Positions 12,792-23,864 of a stretch of DNA of 64,000 nucleotides are shown piece by piece. A program made the translations under genes and the position numbers. The first letter of the stretch is position 1. The number at the start of each line of letters is the position of its first letter. The DNA is from Typhlomys cinereus (taxonomy: Eukaryota; Chordata; Mammalia; Rodentia; Platacanthomyidae): NCBI GenBank assembly GCA_023101885.1, contig JALPQD010000007.1, forward strand, positions 2,562,124 to 2,626,123, written 5' to 3'. The notes below the pieces were generated by a model. It made no database searches, was not told the origin of the DNA, and saw nothing but the letters and a program-made list of their open reading frames with translations.

Positions 12792-13179
12792 CCCTTTACA
12801 CCCCACCCCGCTCCGCCAGTCGGGATGCGCGCACGCACGGTCCAGCCGGGCCTCTCGCCGCGCTCTAGGTAAGTCTCCGCCCCACGCACCGCCCACCAGG
12901 ACCCCAGGTCAGCCCACAGGGACCCAGCTCCGACTCCCACCATCCAGCCCGAGCCGCGCGTGGGGCCGAGGGACGAGGAGGACCTCCCCCTGCGCCCGGG
13001 CCCCGCCCCAGCTGCCCTCGGGTTAAATAGCTCCACGCCGACACCCCCATACTCCCTTTACACCCCAGTCCAGCCGGGCCTCACCCCGCAACCTAGGTAA
13101 GTCTCCGCCCGTGTCCGCCGACCAGGACCCCAGGCCAAATAATTCAGTTTAGTGAAATTGAGAGATCTTAAGAGTTAAA
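12792..13179 (+). promoter_or_regulatory. L1 5' UTR with tandem monomers (internal promoter)
   Basis: The GC- and CpG-rich block starting 'ccctttacacccc' at 12792 restarts at 13054, giving a 262-bp first monomer and a shorter second one. Each unit has 'cctaggtaagtctccgcc' and 'ccaccaggaccccaggtca'-like text; the first also has 'gggttaaatagctcc', a TATA-like box. Tandem monomers acting as an RNA polymerase II promoter are known for mouse L1; promoter function here is inferred. A short unique leader (about 13132-13179) joins the last monomer to ORF1. Confidence 0.85.
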
Positions 13180-14247
13180 ATGACAATGCCAAAGTCAAAG
13201 TGCAAATCCATGAGAAGCAACACTCAAGTAAACAAATTTCCCACTGAAGAAATTAATCCCATGTTAGACTCCAACAAGAACAAACCCGTGGAAAAAGGCC
13301 AAGAAAGCCTCACCCACGATAAGGTCTTCCAAAATATGATCATTACCATGTTCAATACTATGAAAGAGGAAATCCGGGAGGAATTACATAATCGAATCAA
13401 TCGCTTTGAAGAGGAACACAACAAACATCTGGAGGAGTTGAGAAAAACAGTGCAAGAAACAAAAAGTGGCATAGAGCAGTTAAAACAAACTCAAGCAGAA
13501 TTTAAAACTGAGCTAAAAGACAAGTTATCTTCAACCCAGAACGCCACAGAGAGTCTTATCAACAGAACTAATGAAGCAGAAAACAGAATTTCAGACCTTG
13601 AAGATAAAGTGGGAGTACTAACCAGCTCAATGGAAGAGGTTGTTAAAGCCAAAAAGATACTTGAAAGAAATATCCAAGAGATATGGGACACCCTGAAGAA
13701 GCCTAACACACGTATTCATGGAATACCAGAGCAAGAATCTCAAAATACCAGCCCTGAGGAAATTTTTCAAACGATCATCAAGGAAAACTTTCCTCATCTA
13801 AAAAAAGAGAGGCCCATTCATATACAAGAGGCATTCCGCACCCCAAACAGATACGACCAAAATAGAAGCACACCGTGGCAAATAATAGTTAAAACACTCC
13901 ACATTCAAGATAAAGAACTGGTGCTGAGAGCTTCAAGGGAGAAAAAACAAGTCACTTTTAAAGGTAAACCTATTAAAATAACAAATGACTTCTCAGTCGA
14001 AACAGTAAAAGCAAGAAGAACTTGGAGAGACATACTTCAAGTATTGAATGAGCAAAAATGTCAACCCAGGCTGATTTACCCTGCAAAACTATCAGTCATG
14101 ATCGAGGGAGAAAGAAAAATTTTCCAGCACAAAGACAACTTTAAGGGATACATGGCCACCAAACCAGGCCTTCAAAAACTGCTAGAAATGATACTCAAGC
14201 GTGAAGAAAAAAACAGGCATATCCAGGAGAACAGAAGGCAAATATAA
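13180..14247 (+). CDS. L1 ORF1p, RNA-binding chaperone, intact
   Basis: A 355-residue open frame encodes the L1 nucleic-acid chaperone, which trimerises, coats L1 RNA and assists target-primed reverse transcription. A basic N terminus is followed by a long Glu/Lys/Gln-rich coiled coil (roughly residues 50-160, with 'ENRISDLEDKVG' near its end). Then comes an RRM-like domain (about 160-260) and a C-terminal domain with the family-typical 'ARR' (278-280) and 'YPAKLS' (300-305). Length fits mammalian ORF1p (about 340-370). ATG 13180 lies in 'aaaatgacaatgcc'; a second ATG two codons on is the first one left in E2. Compared with E3 ORF1 it differs by 17 substitutions and two single-residue indels, and it has no stop. 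Whether it is expressed is unknown. Confidence 0.95.
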   Translation: MTMPKSKCKSMRSNTQVNKFPTEEINPMLDSNKNKPVEKGQESLTHDKVFQNMIITMFNTMKEEIREELHNRINRFEEEHNKHLEELRKTVQETKSGIEQLKQTQAEFKTELKDKLSSTQNATESLINRTNEAENRISDLEDKVGVLTSSMEEVVKAKKILERNIQEIWDTLKKPNTRIHGIPEQESQNTSPEEIFQTIIKENFPHLKKERPIHIQEAFRTPNRYDQNRSTPWQIIVKTLHIQDKELVLRASREKKQVTFKGKPIKITNDFSVETVKARRTWRDILQVLNEQKCQPRLIYPAKLSVMIEGERKIFQHKDNFKGYMATKPGLQKLLEMILKREEKNRHIQENRRQI

Positions 14248-14297
14248 CACTATTAAAAGCAAAGCAATATACTTATAAAAGCTACTAAACATAATAA

Positions 14298-17200
14298 ATG
14301 TCTGGAATTAAAAATAGTTTCTCCATTATAACACTAAATGTTAATGGACTTAATTCACCGATCAAGAGACACAGATTACAAACTTGGATTAAAAATCACA
14401 ATCCATCAATCTGCTGCCTGCAGGAAACCCATCTCACCACAAAAGATAGGCACGCTCTAAAAATAAAAGGCTGGTCAACAATTCTACAAGCAAATGGCAG
14501 CAGAAAACAGGCAGGGGTAGCCATTATGCTATCAGACAAAGTGGATTTCAAACCAAAAAAAATTATAAGAGACACGGATGGATACTACATTTTAGTCACA
14601 GGTACAATTCACCAGGAAGATTTCACAATACTGAACATATATGCACCCAATACGGGCCCCTCCACATTCATTAAGAAAACCCTACAGCGTCTAAAGCAAG
14701 AAATCAACCCCCAAACGATAATTCTTGGGGACTTCAACACCGCCCTCTCTACATGGGATAGATCAACAGGTCAAAAGCTTAACAGAGACACTTTGGAACT
14801 TAATCAAACCCTCAAAGAAATGGACCTTACAGATCTCTATCGAACTTTTCACCCACGCACCAAAGAATACACATTTTTCTCAGCAGCACACGGAACTTTC
14901 TCCAAAATAGATCACATATTGGGCCACAAAATGAATCTACACATATAAAAGAAAGTTGAAATTCTAACCTGTGCACTATCAGACCACCACGGCCTAAAGC
15001 TGGACATCCACAAAACATCAAACAAGAGAAAATACACTAACTCCTGGAAACTTAACACTATGATGCTGAATGAGAACTGGATTCAGGAAGAAATTAAAAA
15101 GGAAATTCAAGATTTCCTGAAAGTGAATGATAATGAAAATACAACTTACCAAAATCTCTGGGACACAATGAAAGCTGTTCTAAGAGGTAAGTTCATAGCT
15201 CTTAATGCCCACATCAAAAAAATGGAAACATCAGAAATAAACAACTTAACAATGCAGCTTAAAGCTTTAGAGAAACTAGAGCAATCTGATCCCAAAAGCA
15301 GTAGAAGAGAAGAGATTAGCAAAATAAGGGGAGAAATATCTGAAATCGAGACTAAGAAAACGATAGAAAAAATCAACCAATCAAAAAGCTGGTTCTTTGA
15401 AAAAATCAACAAGATTGATACACCTCTAGCTAAACTAACCAAAAGCAAGAGAGAGAAAACCCAAATTAACAAAATTAGAAATGAACATGGAGTTATCACT
15501 ACTGATACCCAAGAAATCCAGAGAATTATAACATCATATTTCAAAAACTTATACTCTGTAGTTTGACAACACAAAAGAGATGGATGAATTTCTAAGTAAA
15601 CACAACTTACCTAAATTGAATCAGGAAGTTGTGAATTATTTAAATAGTCCTATAACATATAAGGAAATTGAGGAAGTAATCTCGAATCTTCCCACCAAAA
15701 AATGTCCTGGACCAGATGGATTTAGCACAGAGTTCTACCAGACATTTAAGGAGTTAATAATACCAATACTCCTTAAACTGGTCCATCAAATAGCAAAGGA
15801 AGGAACACTACCAAATTCCTTCTATGAAGCTAATATCGTTTTAATCCCAAAACCTAATAAAGATTCACTTAAAAAAGAAAACTATAGGCCGATCTCCCTG
15901 ACGAACACAGACGCAAAGATTCTCAACAAAGTCTTAGCAAATCGGATTCAAAAACATATTAAAAAGATCATTCATGGGGACCAAGTAGACTTCATCCCCG
16001 GCACACAAGGTTGGTTCAACATACGCAAATCAATAAATGTAATTCATCATGTAAACCAGTCCATAGTCCAAGACCACATGATACTCTCGATAGATGCAGA
16101 AAAAGCTTTTGACAAGATCCAACAGCCTTTTATGATCAAAACGCTAGAGACAGTGGGAATGGAAGGAACCTTAATCAATATAATAAAAGCTATATACAAC
16201 AAGCCCACAGCAAGGATTATGCTCAATGGGGAACAATTGGAATCATTCCTACTTCGATCAGGAACTAGACAAGGCTGTCCACTCTCACCACTTCTATTCA
16301 ATATTGTACTTGAAGTCTTAGCTGAAGCCATAAGACAAGAAAGGGACATAAGAGGGATTCAAGTCGGCAAGGAAGAAGTCAAGCTATCCCTATTTGCAGA
16401 TGACATGATCTTATACCTGAGGGATCCCAAAACTCCACCAGGAAGCTCCTGGAACTAATTGAGAAGTCCAGCAGGGTGGCAGGATACAAAATAAATGTGC
16501 AAAAATCAGAGGCCTTCCTATATGCCCAGAATGAAAGAAATGAAAAAGCCTTGAGAGAAACAATCCCATTTACTATTGCCCCTAAAAAAATGAAATACCT
16601 TGGTATAAACCTAACTAAGGAGGTAAAAGACCTTTACAATGAAAACTTTAAAACCCTAAAGAAAGAAATAGCAGAAGACACCAGAAGGTGGAAAGAACTC
16701 CCTTGTTCCTGGATTGGCCGAATCAACATCATAAAAATGACCATCCTACCAAAGGCAATATACAGATTCGATGCTATACCAATCAAAATCCCAAAGCAAT
16801 TCTTCAAAGAAGTTGACCAAACAATCTCAAAGTTCATATGGAGGCACAAAAGACCCAGGATAGCAAAAACAATCCTGAGTAACAAAAACACAGCTGGAGG
16901 TATTGCCATACCAAACCTTAGTCTATACTACAAATCCATAGTTATAAAGACAACCTGGTACTGGCTCCAAAATAGACACACAGACTAATGGATAAGGATT
17001 GAAGACCCAGATATAAGCCCACAAAAATACAGCCATTTGGTCTTTGACAAAGGGGCCCAAAGAATCCAATGGAAAAAGAACAGCATCTTCAACAAATGGT
17101 GCTGGCAAAACTGGATCTCCACATGCAGAAGATTAAAGCTGGACCCGTACTTGTCACCATGTACAAGACTTAATTCCAAATGGATCAAGGACCTTGATAT

Positions 17201-18123
17201 AAGGCCAGAGACTATAAAAACCATAGTTGAAAGGATAGGGAACTCCCTCGAGCTGATTGGGCTAGGCCAACAGTTCCTGAACAGACATCCAATGGCACAG
17301 TCACTGCTACCAACTCTCAACAGTTGGGATCTTGTGAAATTAAAGAGCTTCTGTTCAGGTAAAGAGATTGTAACACGAGCTCAAAGGCAACCCACAGAAT
17401 GGGAGAAAATCTTCACTAACCACACATCTGATAGAACTCTGCTGTCCAGAATGCACAAAGACTTAGAAAACTAAACACCAAGGAAACCAATGGCCCAATT
17501 AAAAAATGGGCCCTGGAACTTAAAAGAAACTTTACCAGGGATGAAATTAAAATGTCTAACGAATATCTGATAAAATGCTCTACTTCCTTAGCCATCAGGG
17601 AAATGCAAATCAAAACTTCCCTGAGATATCATCTCACCCCGGTCAGGATGGCAAAAATCCACAATACAAACAACAAATGTTGGAGAGGATGTGGAGAGAG
17701 GGGAACTCTCCTACATTGCTGGTGGGAATGTAGGCTCATACAGCCACTCTGGCGATCCGTCTGGAGATTCTTAAAGAAATGAAACATTGAAATGCCATAT
17801 GACCCTGCTATTCCACTTTTGGGAATAACCCCCCATACAGCAGAGGTTCACCTCGATAGCACAAGCACGACCATGTTCATAGCAGCACTGTTTACAATAG
17901 CAAAGTCATGGAATCAGCCCAAATGTCCAACAGTTGACGAGTGGATAAGGAAAGTGTGGTACATCTATACAATGGAGTACTACTCAGCCATCAAAAATGA
18001 TGAATTACTGGAATTTGCCGGGAAATGAATGGCATTAGAAACAATTATATTAAGTGAAGTATCCCAGACCCAGAAAATTAAGCGCCGTATGTACTCCCTA
18101 ATTCCCTAATAGGTGGCTCCTAG
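14298..18123 (+). pseudogene. L1 ORF2p remnant (endonuclease / reverse transcriptase), disabled
   Basis: This is the position and length of L1 ORF2. The endonuclease domain is visible ('CLQETHL', 'ILGDFNT', 'SDHH' near 14981). The reverse transcriptase has '[10 protein letters not shown]', '[12 protein letters not shown]' and the catalytic 'FADD' at 16393-16404. A C-terminal Cys/His-rich segment reads '[15 protein letters not shown]' near 17690. Disabling changes found by comparison with other copies here: a stop at about 14946, a 2-bp deletion near 15558, loss of one A near 16430, a stop at about 16986, a 1-bp deletion near 17460, stops near 17780 and 18026, and an 8-bp tandem duplication (tccctaat) near 18100. 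No reverse transcriptase can be made from this copy. Confidence 0.95.
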
Positions 18124-19122
18124 TACCAAACCCACCCAGCCCACCTAGAGACAGTAATTGCAAGGATTATGAACAGGAGGGATGGGGTAGGAGGGCCACA
18201 TCAGAAACAAGGAGAGAAGGGACCATGTTACAGCAGGGAAAGTAGGCCTCCACCAAGGACCCAAATAAGTAATGAGACATCTGATTAAGTTCACAGACTT
18301 TTGTTCCTGATCATTTACTACTGAGGGGGTGTGATCTCACCAGAAGAGGAGGGCATATAGTCTGGCAGATGAAAAGTAACCATTTTGCAAATGGGTGATT
18401 GACCCCTCCCTTACTGTGGTTTCCCACTTTTATTACATCTACCTTTGAATGTGCTTTTATCACAAGACTCTAACAGCTTTTTGTCTATGGCCAGGGGTTA
18501 ACATACAATGCCCACCAGGATGGAGTGAAGGGCATTGCAGGATCAGCAAAACTGCAAAAGAAAATCAACAAACCACAATCCAGAACTTCAGAGACTCTAT
18601 ATCAACCACCTAGAACTAGACCAGGTTAGTCTCTCCCCATCTTGAAGCTCAGGGAAATTTGCGGAAGAGGGGGCGGTAAGAGTGTAAGAGCAAAAGGATG
18701 GGAGGAGCAATGATATGTAAGATACTCTATACTAGTTAGGGCTGAAGCAGTCATAATTGGACTTTGCATGCCCTGCGCATTGTCCAACACATTATTGACC
18801 TCAGAAAGTCTAGCATCTGCTAAAGGCACCAAGATCCTTGGAGGCAAAGGATTGGCAGCCACAGCAGTGTTCCTATACCTAAGGGGAACACGGGAAAGGG
18901 TTCAGGGAAAGGCCACTGGGTCCTTGTACGTCATTGGAGAGGAGGGCCCAGAGGAAAATCAGACATGCACAAGAAAGGACTCTCTGGGAATTGGGGCGGG
19001 AGGCACTGGGGAATGGGGAGGGAGAGGGGTTGGGGGGGAGCAGGGGGTACGGGGGGAGAAGGAGGGAGGGAGGGAACTGGTGTACCTAATAAGTTTGTAT
19101 GAGCTGAAATAAAAAAAAAAAA
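18124..19122 (+). other. E1 3' UTR with polypurine tract and first poly(A)
   Basis: A non-coding tail of about 1 kb contains a G-rich polypurine tract (about 18990-19078), then the terminus 'gtacctaataagtttgtatg', 'agctgaaat' and 12 A. G-rich 3' UTR tracts are typical of mammalian L1. The apparent plus- and minus-strand frames of 78-165 codons across L1 tails in this window are incidental. Relative to E5 it lacks 31 bp near 18150. Confidence 0.9.
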
Positions 19123-19549
19123 GATACTCCATACAAGTTAGGGCTGAACTAATCATAGTAGGACTTTGCATGACCTGCGCAATTACCAACATATCATTGA
19201 ACCCCCCAAGTTTAGCATGGATCACAGGCACTAGGATCCTTAGAGGCAAGGGACTAACAGCCACAATAGTGTTCCTATACAAAAAAAGAGCTCTAGGCAA
19301 TGCTACTGAGTCCTTACACCTCATCAGAGAGGAGGACCCAGAGGGAAGTTTGACATGCCCACTAAAGGATGCTCCAGGAATGGGGGGTTGGGGGAGGGAG
19401 CACTGGAAGACAGAGAGGGAGGGGGGAAAGGAAAGGGAAAAGGAGGGAGGGAACAAGGGGATCCAGGGAAGAGTGGAAGGAGGGAGGGTAATGGGGTACT
19501 TGTCAACTTTGTATGAGTGGAGGAAATAAATAAATAAATATTTAAAAAA
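19123..19549 (+). mobile_element. Co-inserted older L1 3' UTR segment (3' transduction or template switch)
   Basis: Sequence immediately after the E1 poly(A) begins 'gatactccatacaagttagg', an internal position of the L1 3' UTR. It runs to an alternative, more diverged 3' end 'gtatgagtggaggaaataaa', then A/T. It differs clearly from E1's own 3' UTR, for example in having no long TGT-ACC terminus. It lies inside the E1 TSD pair. Confidence 0.9.
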
Positions 19550-19564
19550 AAGAAATGATTATGA
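19550..19564 (+). repeat. E1 target-site duplication, right copy
   Basis: Exact match to 12777-12791. Confidence 0.95.
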
Positions 19565-19569
19565 AAAAT

Positions 19570-19800
19570 TCAAATGAGGGTTGAGATGGCTTGAATCAAC
19601 AGAGGAAAAGCGTGATAAGCTGAGTTATCCTCAGAACCCGCAGAAAAACAGAAGGAGAGAACCAACTTCACAAAGTTGTCCTATGACTTCCACATGCATG
19701 TGTTGGCATACACATGCTCACACATGCAGGCACACAAACGAATAAGTTCCAAAATAAAGTTAAATTTAAATGAAAGTTGAATAAGTAAATGCATTTCATG
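19570..19800 (+). mobile_element. Decayed B2/B3-type SINE
   Basis: Contains 'gagatggcttgaatcaacag', 'gagagaaccaacttcacaaa', 'gttgtcctatgacttccaca' and a CA-rich tail 'cacacatgcaggcacacaaa'. This is the order of a rodent tRNA-derived SINE on the plus strand. Confidence 0.55.
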
Positions 19801-20281
19801 TTTTGCAAAATTATAATTGAAATGAAGAGTCAAATGATAAGTATAAGTACGTCTCTATGCTGTATACAACAGATAAATTGTGAACTTCCTTACTGTATAC
19901 ATAACTCATAAATTTTCATGAAATTTGCACAAGTAATCTGCAAAATGAACAGACACCTTCAAAAAATGCATGTAAATTGAAACCACAATGAGATATAATT
20001 TCTCAGTTTTAGTCTTAATTCATCACTTGCTTCTGTTTACTACATAGAAAATTGGCAACATGTCACAAACTTTATAAGATGTTAGAGGTGGCTGGTGAGC
20101 ACCATGAAAATGTGAGTATAAATACATAAATAAATTACAGTTAAAAACATTAGCCACTTCAGAGATTGTTCAACTAAAGTCACTATACATAAAATACATG
20201 CAAATTCCAACAACAAGACACAGAAATTCATATTTAAAATCCATTTCCTTAAAAATAATTTATTTTCTTTTATTTATTTTT

Positions 20282-20555
20282 ATTGTGTGTGTGTGTGTCT
20301 GTGTCTGTGTGTGTGTGTATCAAAAGGCACTGTGTGTTCCTTTGGAAGTCCAAGTGTGACTTTGGGACTCAGCCTAGATTCTGTTACTTTCTCTTTGCTT
20401 TGTTCTGGGGTTTTCCAGGATCTCCCTTCCAGGGCTGGAAGTACAAGCTGCCACCATTTACACTTGGCATTTTTACCTAAGATCCAGGATCTAAACTCAG
20501 GACCTCTTGTTGTCAAGACAGAAGCTGTAACCCCTGAGCCATCATTCCGGCCCCA
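20282..20555 (-). mobile_element. B2-like SINE, minus strand
   Basis: A (TG)n tail at 20284-20318 is followed by the body and then the reversed head 'taacccctgagccatcattc' and 'cggcccc' at about 20555. It has the same architecture as the copies at 30062-30375 and 53533-53855. Diverged flanks 'aaatccatttcctt' and 'aaatccacttcttg' may be its TSD. Confidence 0.8.
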
Positions 20556-21147
20556 AATCCACTTCTTGAAGCAGTTTGATTCAGTGTTGGATAACAGAGG
20601 ACAGGGCTAACCCAAAGATAGAGGGTTAACCCAAAATATCCCTGATGCCGAATGAAGCTGCCCAAGAAAGAACCTTCTGGAAATAAGTGAACCTGGAATA
20701 TAATGACTGGCTCCATTTTCCCATCTCAATATCCAGCTGCCAATGTGTGGTCATGCCTGAATTTCAGAAACATTATGCAGGCCCTTCACTTAATGCACCA
20801 TTTGCCCATGAAAATATAAAGTACTTATAACTTCAGGTATATGAAAATTTGAAAAGGCGAGGAGGCATCCCTTTGTGTCAAGATAACTGAAGCAAGTTAC
20901 AAGGGATGGATAAAAGGGAAGTAATTTTGAGTTTATCACTCATACTATGTAACACTCATACTATTTATCACTCATACTATTTAACATTTCGTTTATATCA
21001 GAGAGAAGATACACACATGCACAAAGGTGGAGGTCAGAGGACAACTTTAGAAGTCAGTTTTTTCCTTTTACCATATGGGTTTTCAGGGGTCAATTCACGC
21101 TTCAATAAGCATTCACCTTGTTTGTCAGCTACAAACTCCAACATGTA
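20556..21147. other. No gene; includes an old SINE remnant
   Basis: At about 20995-21115 'ggtggaggtcagaggacaac' and the following text resemble a reversed B2/B3 SINE body. The rest is unrecognised. Confidence 0.45.
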
Positions 21148-21262
21148 ATCAGAAGGAGGCACTTGGCGAAGGGGAGGGGGAGGAGGGGATTCGGGGGGAG
21201 GAGGGGGGAGGGAGGGAACTGGTAAAAAATTTTAAAATGTATAATTAAATTTTTAATAAAAA
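21148..21262 (+). mobile_element. Very short L1 3' end with alternative terminus
   Basis: A polypurine tract and 'gggagggaactggt' match the L1 3' UTR. The end is then 'aaaaaattttaaaatgtata' and 'attaaatttttaat' rather than the usual 'gtacctaataagtttgtatg'. The same alternative end occurs, reversed, at 36345-36402. About 115 bp; flanks are A-rich, so the TSD is unclear. Confidence 0.75.
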
Positions 21263-21653
21263 AAGGGGAAAAAAAAGAAGAAAAACTGCAAAAAAAAGAA
21301 GAATACTTTATTTTCATTTTAATTTGAAAGCTAACTTGGTTTCTCATATTTAGTCTCTCACATGTATTTAAATATTCAGATTCCTCTGCTCTTTAAGGAA
21401 TAAAATTATTCTTCAGAAGTTCAGAATAGCTTTGTATACACATGCATGTATTTATGTTGGTGATAGGCACTGACCAACTTGGTTCATTATATACAGCTTC
21501 CTTAAAATAACATATTTCAACCTGTGAGGAGGTAGAATTGAGATCACACTTTTGGAAGAGTCAAAACCCATAAAATATGTATAAATATTGTAATATCTAT
21601 TTGTTAATGTCACAGACTGGGTTGGAAGAATAGTTCGTAGAAAGAGTAGGGTA

Positions 21654-21951
21654 ACAATAGTGTTCCTATACTCAAGGGGAACACAAGAAAAAGTTCTAGG
21701 AAATGCCACTGAGTCCTTACACCTCATCAGAGAGAGGACCCAGAGGAAAGTTTGACATACACATTAAAGGATGCTCTAGGAATGGAGGGGGAGGAGGCAC
21801 TGGGAGATAGGGAGGGAGGGGGGAAAGGAAGAGAAAAGGGGGGAAGGAAGAAGGGGTCCAGGAAGGGGTGGAGGACGGGAGGGACCGGTGTACCTATTAA
21901 GTTTGTATGAGTGGAAATAAATAAATAAAATTTTTAAAAATTTTTTTAAAA
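21654..21951 (+). mobile_element. 5'-truncated L1 3' end
   Basis: About 300 bp of L1 3' UTR from 'acaatagtgttcctatactc' to 'gtttgtatgagtggaaataa' plus an A/T-rich tail. Perfect 13-bp duplications 'aaagagtagggta' lie at 21641-21653 and 21952-21964. Its terminus matches the older subfamily seen at 19123-19549. Confidence 0.92.
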
Positions 21952-21964
21952 AAAGAGTAGGGTA

Positions 21965-22346
21965 GATCTTGGATGACAACCAGACTTGAAGCCTTCCAAG
22001 GATCTTCTAGAATCTACTGTGGACTCCTGATCTTTTCTCACATCTACATTCTCCTGACTAGGAAAATAATATTTCTACCTCGTTGTGTTAAAATTTTGTG
22101 GGTGATGGAAAGAACAAACAAAATATCAAGATATTGACATAGAGCCCACCTTTCTTTTATATAAAAAGCTGGGTAGCAGGCAAGAACATCCTAGGGCACT
22201 TGGCCATCTGAGAAAGGGCAATGGCCCTTCCCTCTCTCTTTTTGTCCTGTTCCATCTCCCATTGGGTTGGATTCTGACCACCCACATTATCAGAGATGCT
22301 GCTCTTCTTATTCAGTCTGCTAAAATCTTCCAGAGATGACTGATAT

Positions 22347-22348
<2 letters not shown>
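21965..22348. other. No gene seen
   Basis: Unrecognised sequence between an L1 tail and a CT microsatellite. Confidence 0.45.

Positions 22349-22419
<71 letters not shown>
22349..22419 (+). repeat. (CT)n microsatellite
   Basis: About 70 bp of CT dinucleotides with one 'ctcttctct' interruption. Confidence 0.97.
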
Positions 22420-22421
<2 letters not shown>

Positions 22422-23864
22422 GTGTCTCTAAGGGCAGTGAATTACACATCTGAAATTAGCCATCCCAGCACAGAGGGCGTAAGTACTCATATCTGATTGA
22501 ACATGCTACCTGCTCAATACCTTGTCACAAACCATACCACGGGTGATGGTGAATCACTTTACTTCATCTGCAGAGTCTAAACACTGCCACATCTTGTTAA
22601 TATCAAAGGGATGTTGTAAATTGGAAAAGCAGGACCCCCAAATGTCAGTACTCATTCTACCTGTGAGCACAGGAGCGCATTCCTTAACAAGATCACAGAC
22701 CTCAGGGAGTGTGTGGCATGGCCTTAGTTATGCCTCTGACAAGAACCAAAGAGGAACTCTCCACAGCTACATGACGGCTATTAACCTGAGCAAAGAAAAC
22801 ACACACATAGAATAAAAGGCTCTGGCTGGCCAGTTGCTATGTAGATCTTGGACAGGTGAGACCCTCACTATGAAATTGTGAAGCTGAGCATGAAGCTCAT
22901 GTCGGGTGATCATGAGCAGTGTGTGGTGTTGCTCCCATGCTAGAAGCAAGCATACAGCCACACAGCCACACACAGGACCCTGAAGGTCAACCTCCAAGTC
23001 AAATGCTGGTCTTGACCAGGAACAAGTCAGAAATGCCTAAAACATAGCTTTCAAGTTTAATTTTCTGTGCATCAGAAGTTAGGAATAAGGCTTGGTTGAA
23101 ACTGCCCCTTGCCTGAACCAGAGTCTATGTCCAGGTATCTCCTTTGCAGAGTGCAGGGAACAGACACACAACAGGGCTCCCACTTGGTGGTCCTGAGAAG
23201 TGGAACGTCTGCCATGATCACCTGCTTCCTGGGTCCACGCTGGGAATCTTCTCAGCTTGTCCTTCTGAATGTTCTTTCTCGTCCCACAAAAGTCCTTGTC
23301 CACATGTGGCGTGGACCCCACTCACACCACAACCAACACTTCCTTGGTGAGGATTAGCACAAACAGAATGAGAAGAGCATGCCCCACTGACAAGGAGTCT
23401 CGTGGCTTCATTCCCTCTTTTCCTTTTGAAATAATAACTAGGTGAAGCTAGTCCATTTGGACAGCAAATCTCTCTTCATTTCGGACATGTCTGGGAGGAA
23501 TTTTCATCTGTGCACTTCAGAAGAAAATAATGTCCACCTGTGTTCGCAAGGCATCTTCTCTGCTCTTTTGGAGCGTTTGCCAAGGGTTTTCTTGTGTGTG
23601 GTTTTTGGCTCATACTTGCAGATACTTTACTTTTTATTGCCAGCATTTCCATAGGGTCTTATTTCTCTTTCTGGGAACAGGATGTCTCCTCCTTTAGGTG
23701 ACCCACCTATCCTCTCTAGTCGCTATAGCATCCGACAATAGCATTTGAGTTCTCTTACGATTTGTTTTCCTTGACTTCACAGGCAGACTGGATTGTATTA
23801 TCTACCTGACATGATATTTGATTGTAGTCTCACAAGCACGTATGAAACTTACATACACTTTTTA
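22420..23864. other. No gene seen; unique sequence
   Basis: Opposite-strand frames of 60-97 codons overlap each other and show no domain. No preserved repeat was recognised. Confidence 0.45.

Larger units (their letters stand above)
12792..19549 (+). mobile_element. E1: full-length young L1 plus 3'-linked older L1 tail, one insertion
   Basis: In order: two 5' monomers (12792-13179), ORF1 (13180-14247), ORF2 remnant (14298-18123), 3' UTR ending in 12 A (19111-19122), then a separate older-subfamily L1 3' UTR segment (19123-19549) with its own A/T-rich tail. The TSD pair (12777-12791, 19550-19564) brackets the whole unit, so the older segment arrived with E1. No TSD-like copy lies at the internal boundary near 19123. 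E1 shares a 31-bp 3' UTR deletion with E3, which marks them as one subfamily. ORF2 is disabled, so E1 cannot be autonomous now. Confidence 0.95.

Noticed and set aside
13180..14247. ORF1 as a domesticated host gene
   Set aside because: It sits in a complete L1 with monomers, ORF2 remnant, poly(A) and TSD; nothing indicates host co-option.
18959..19456. 165-codon minus-strand frame across two L1 tails
   Set aside because: Antisense of polypurine 3' UTRs; Pro/Ser-rich by composition.
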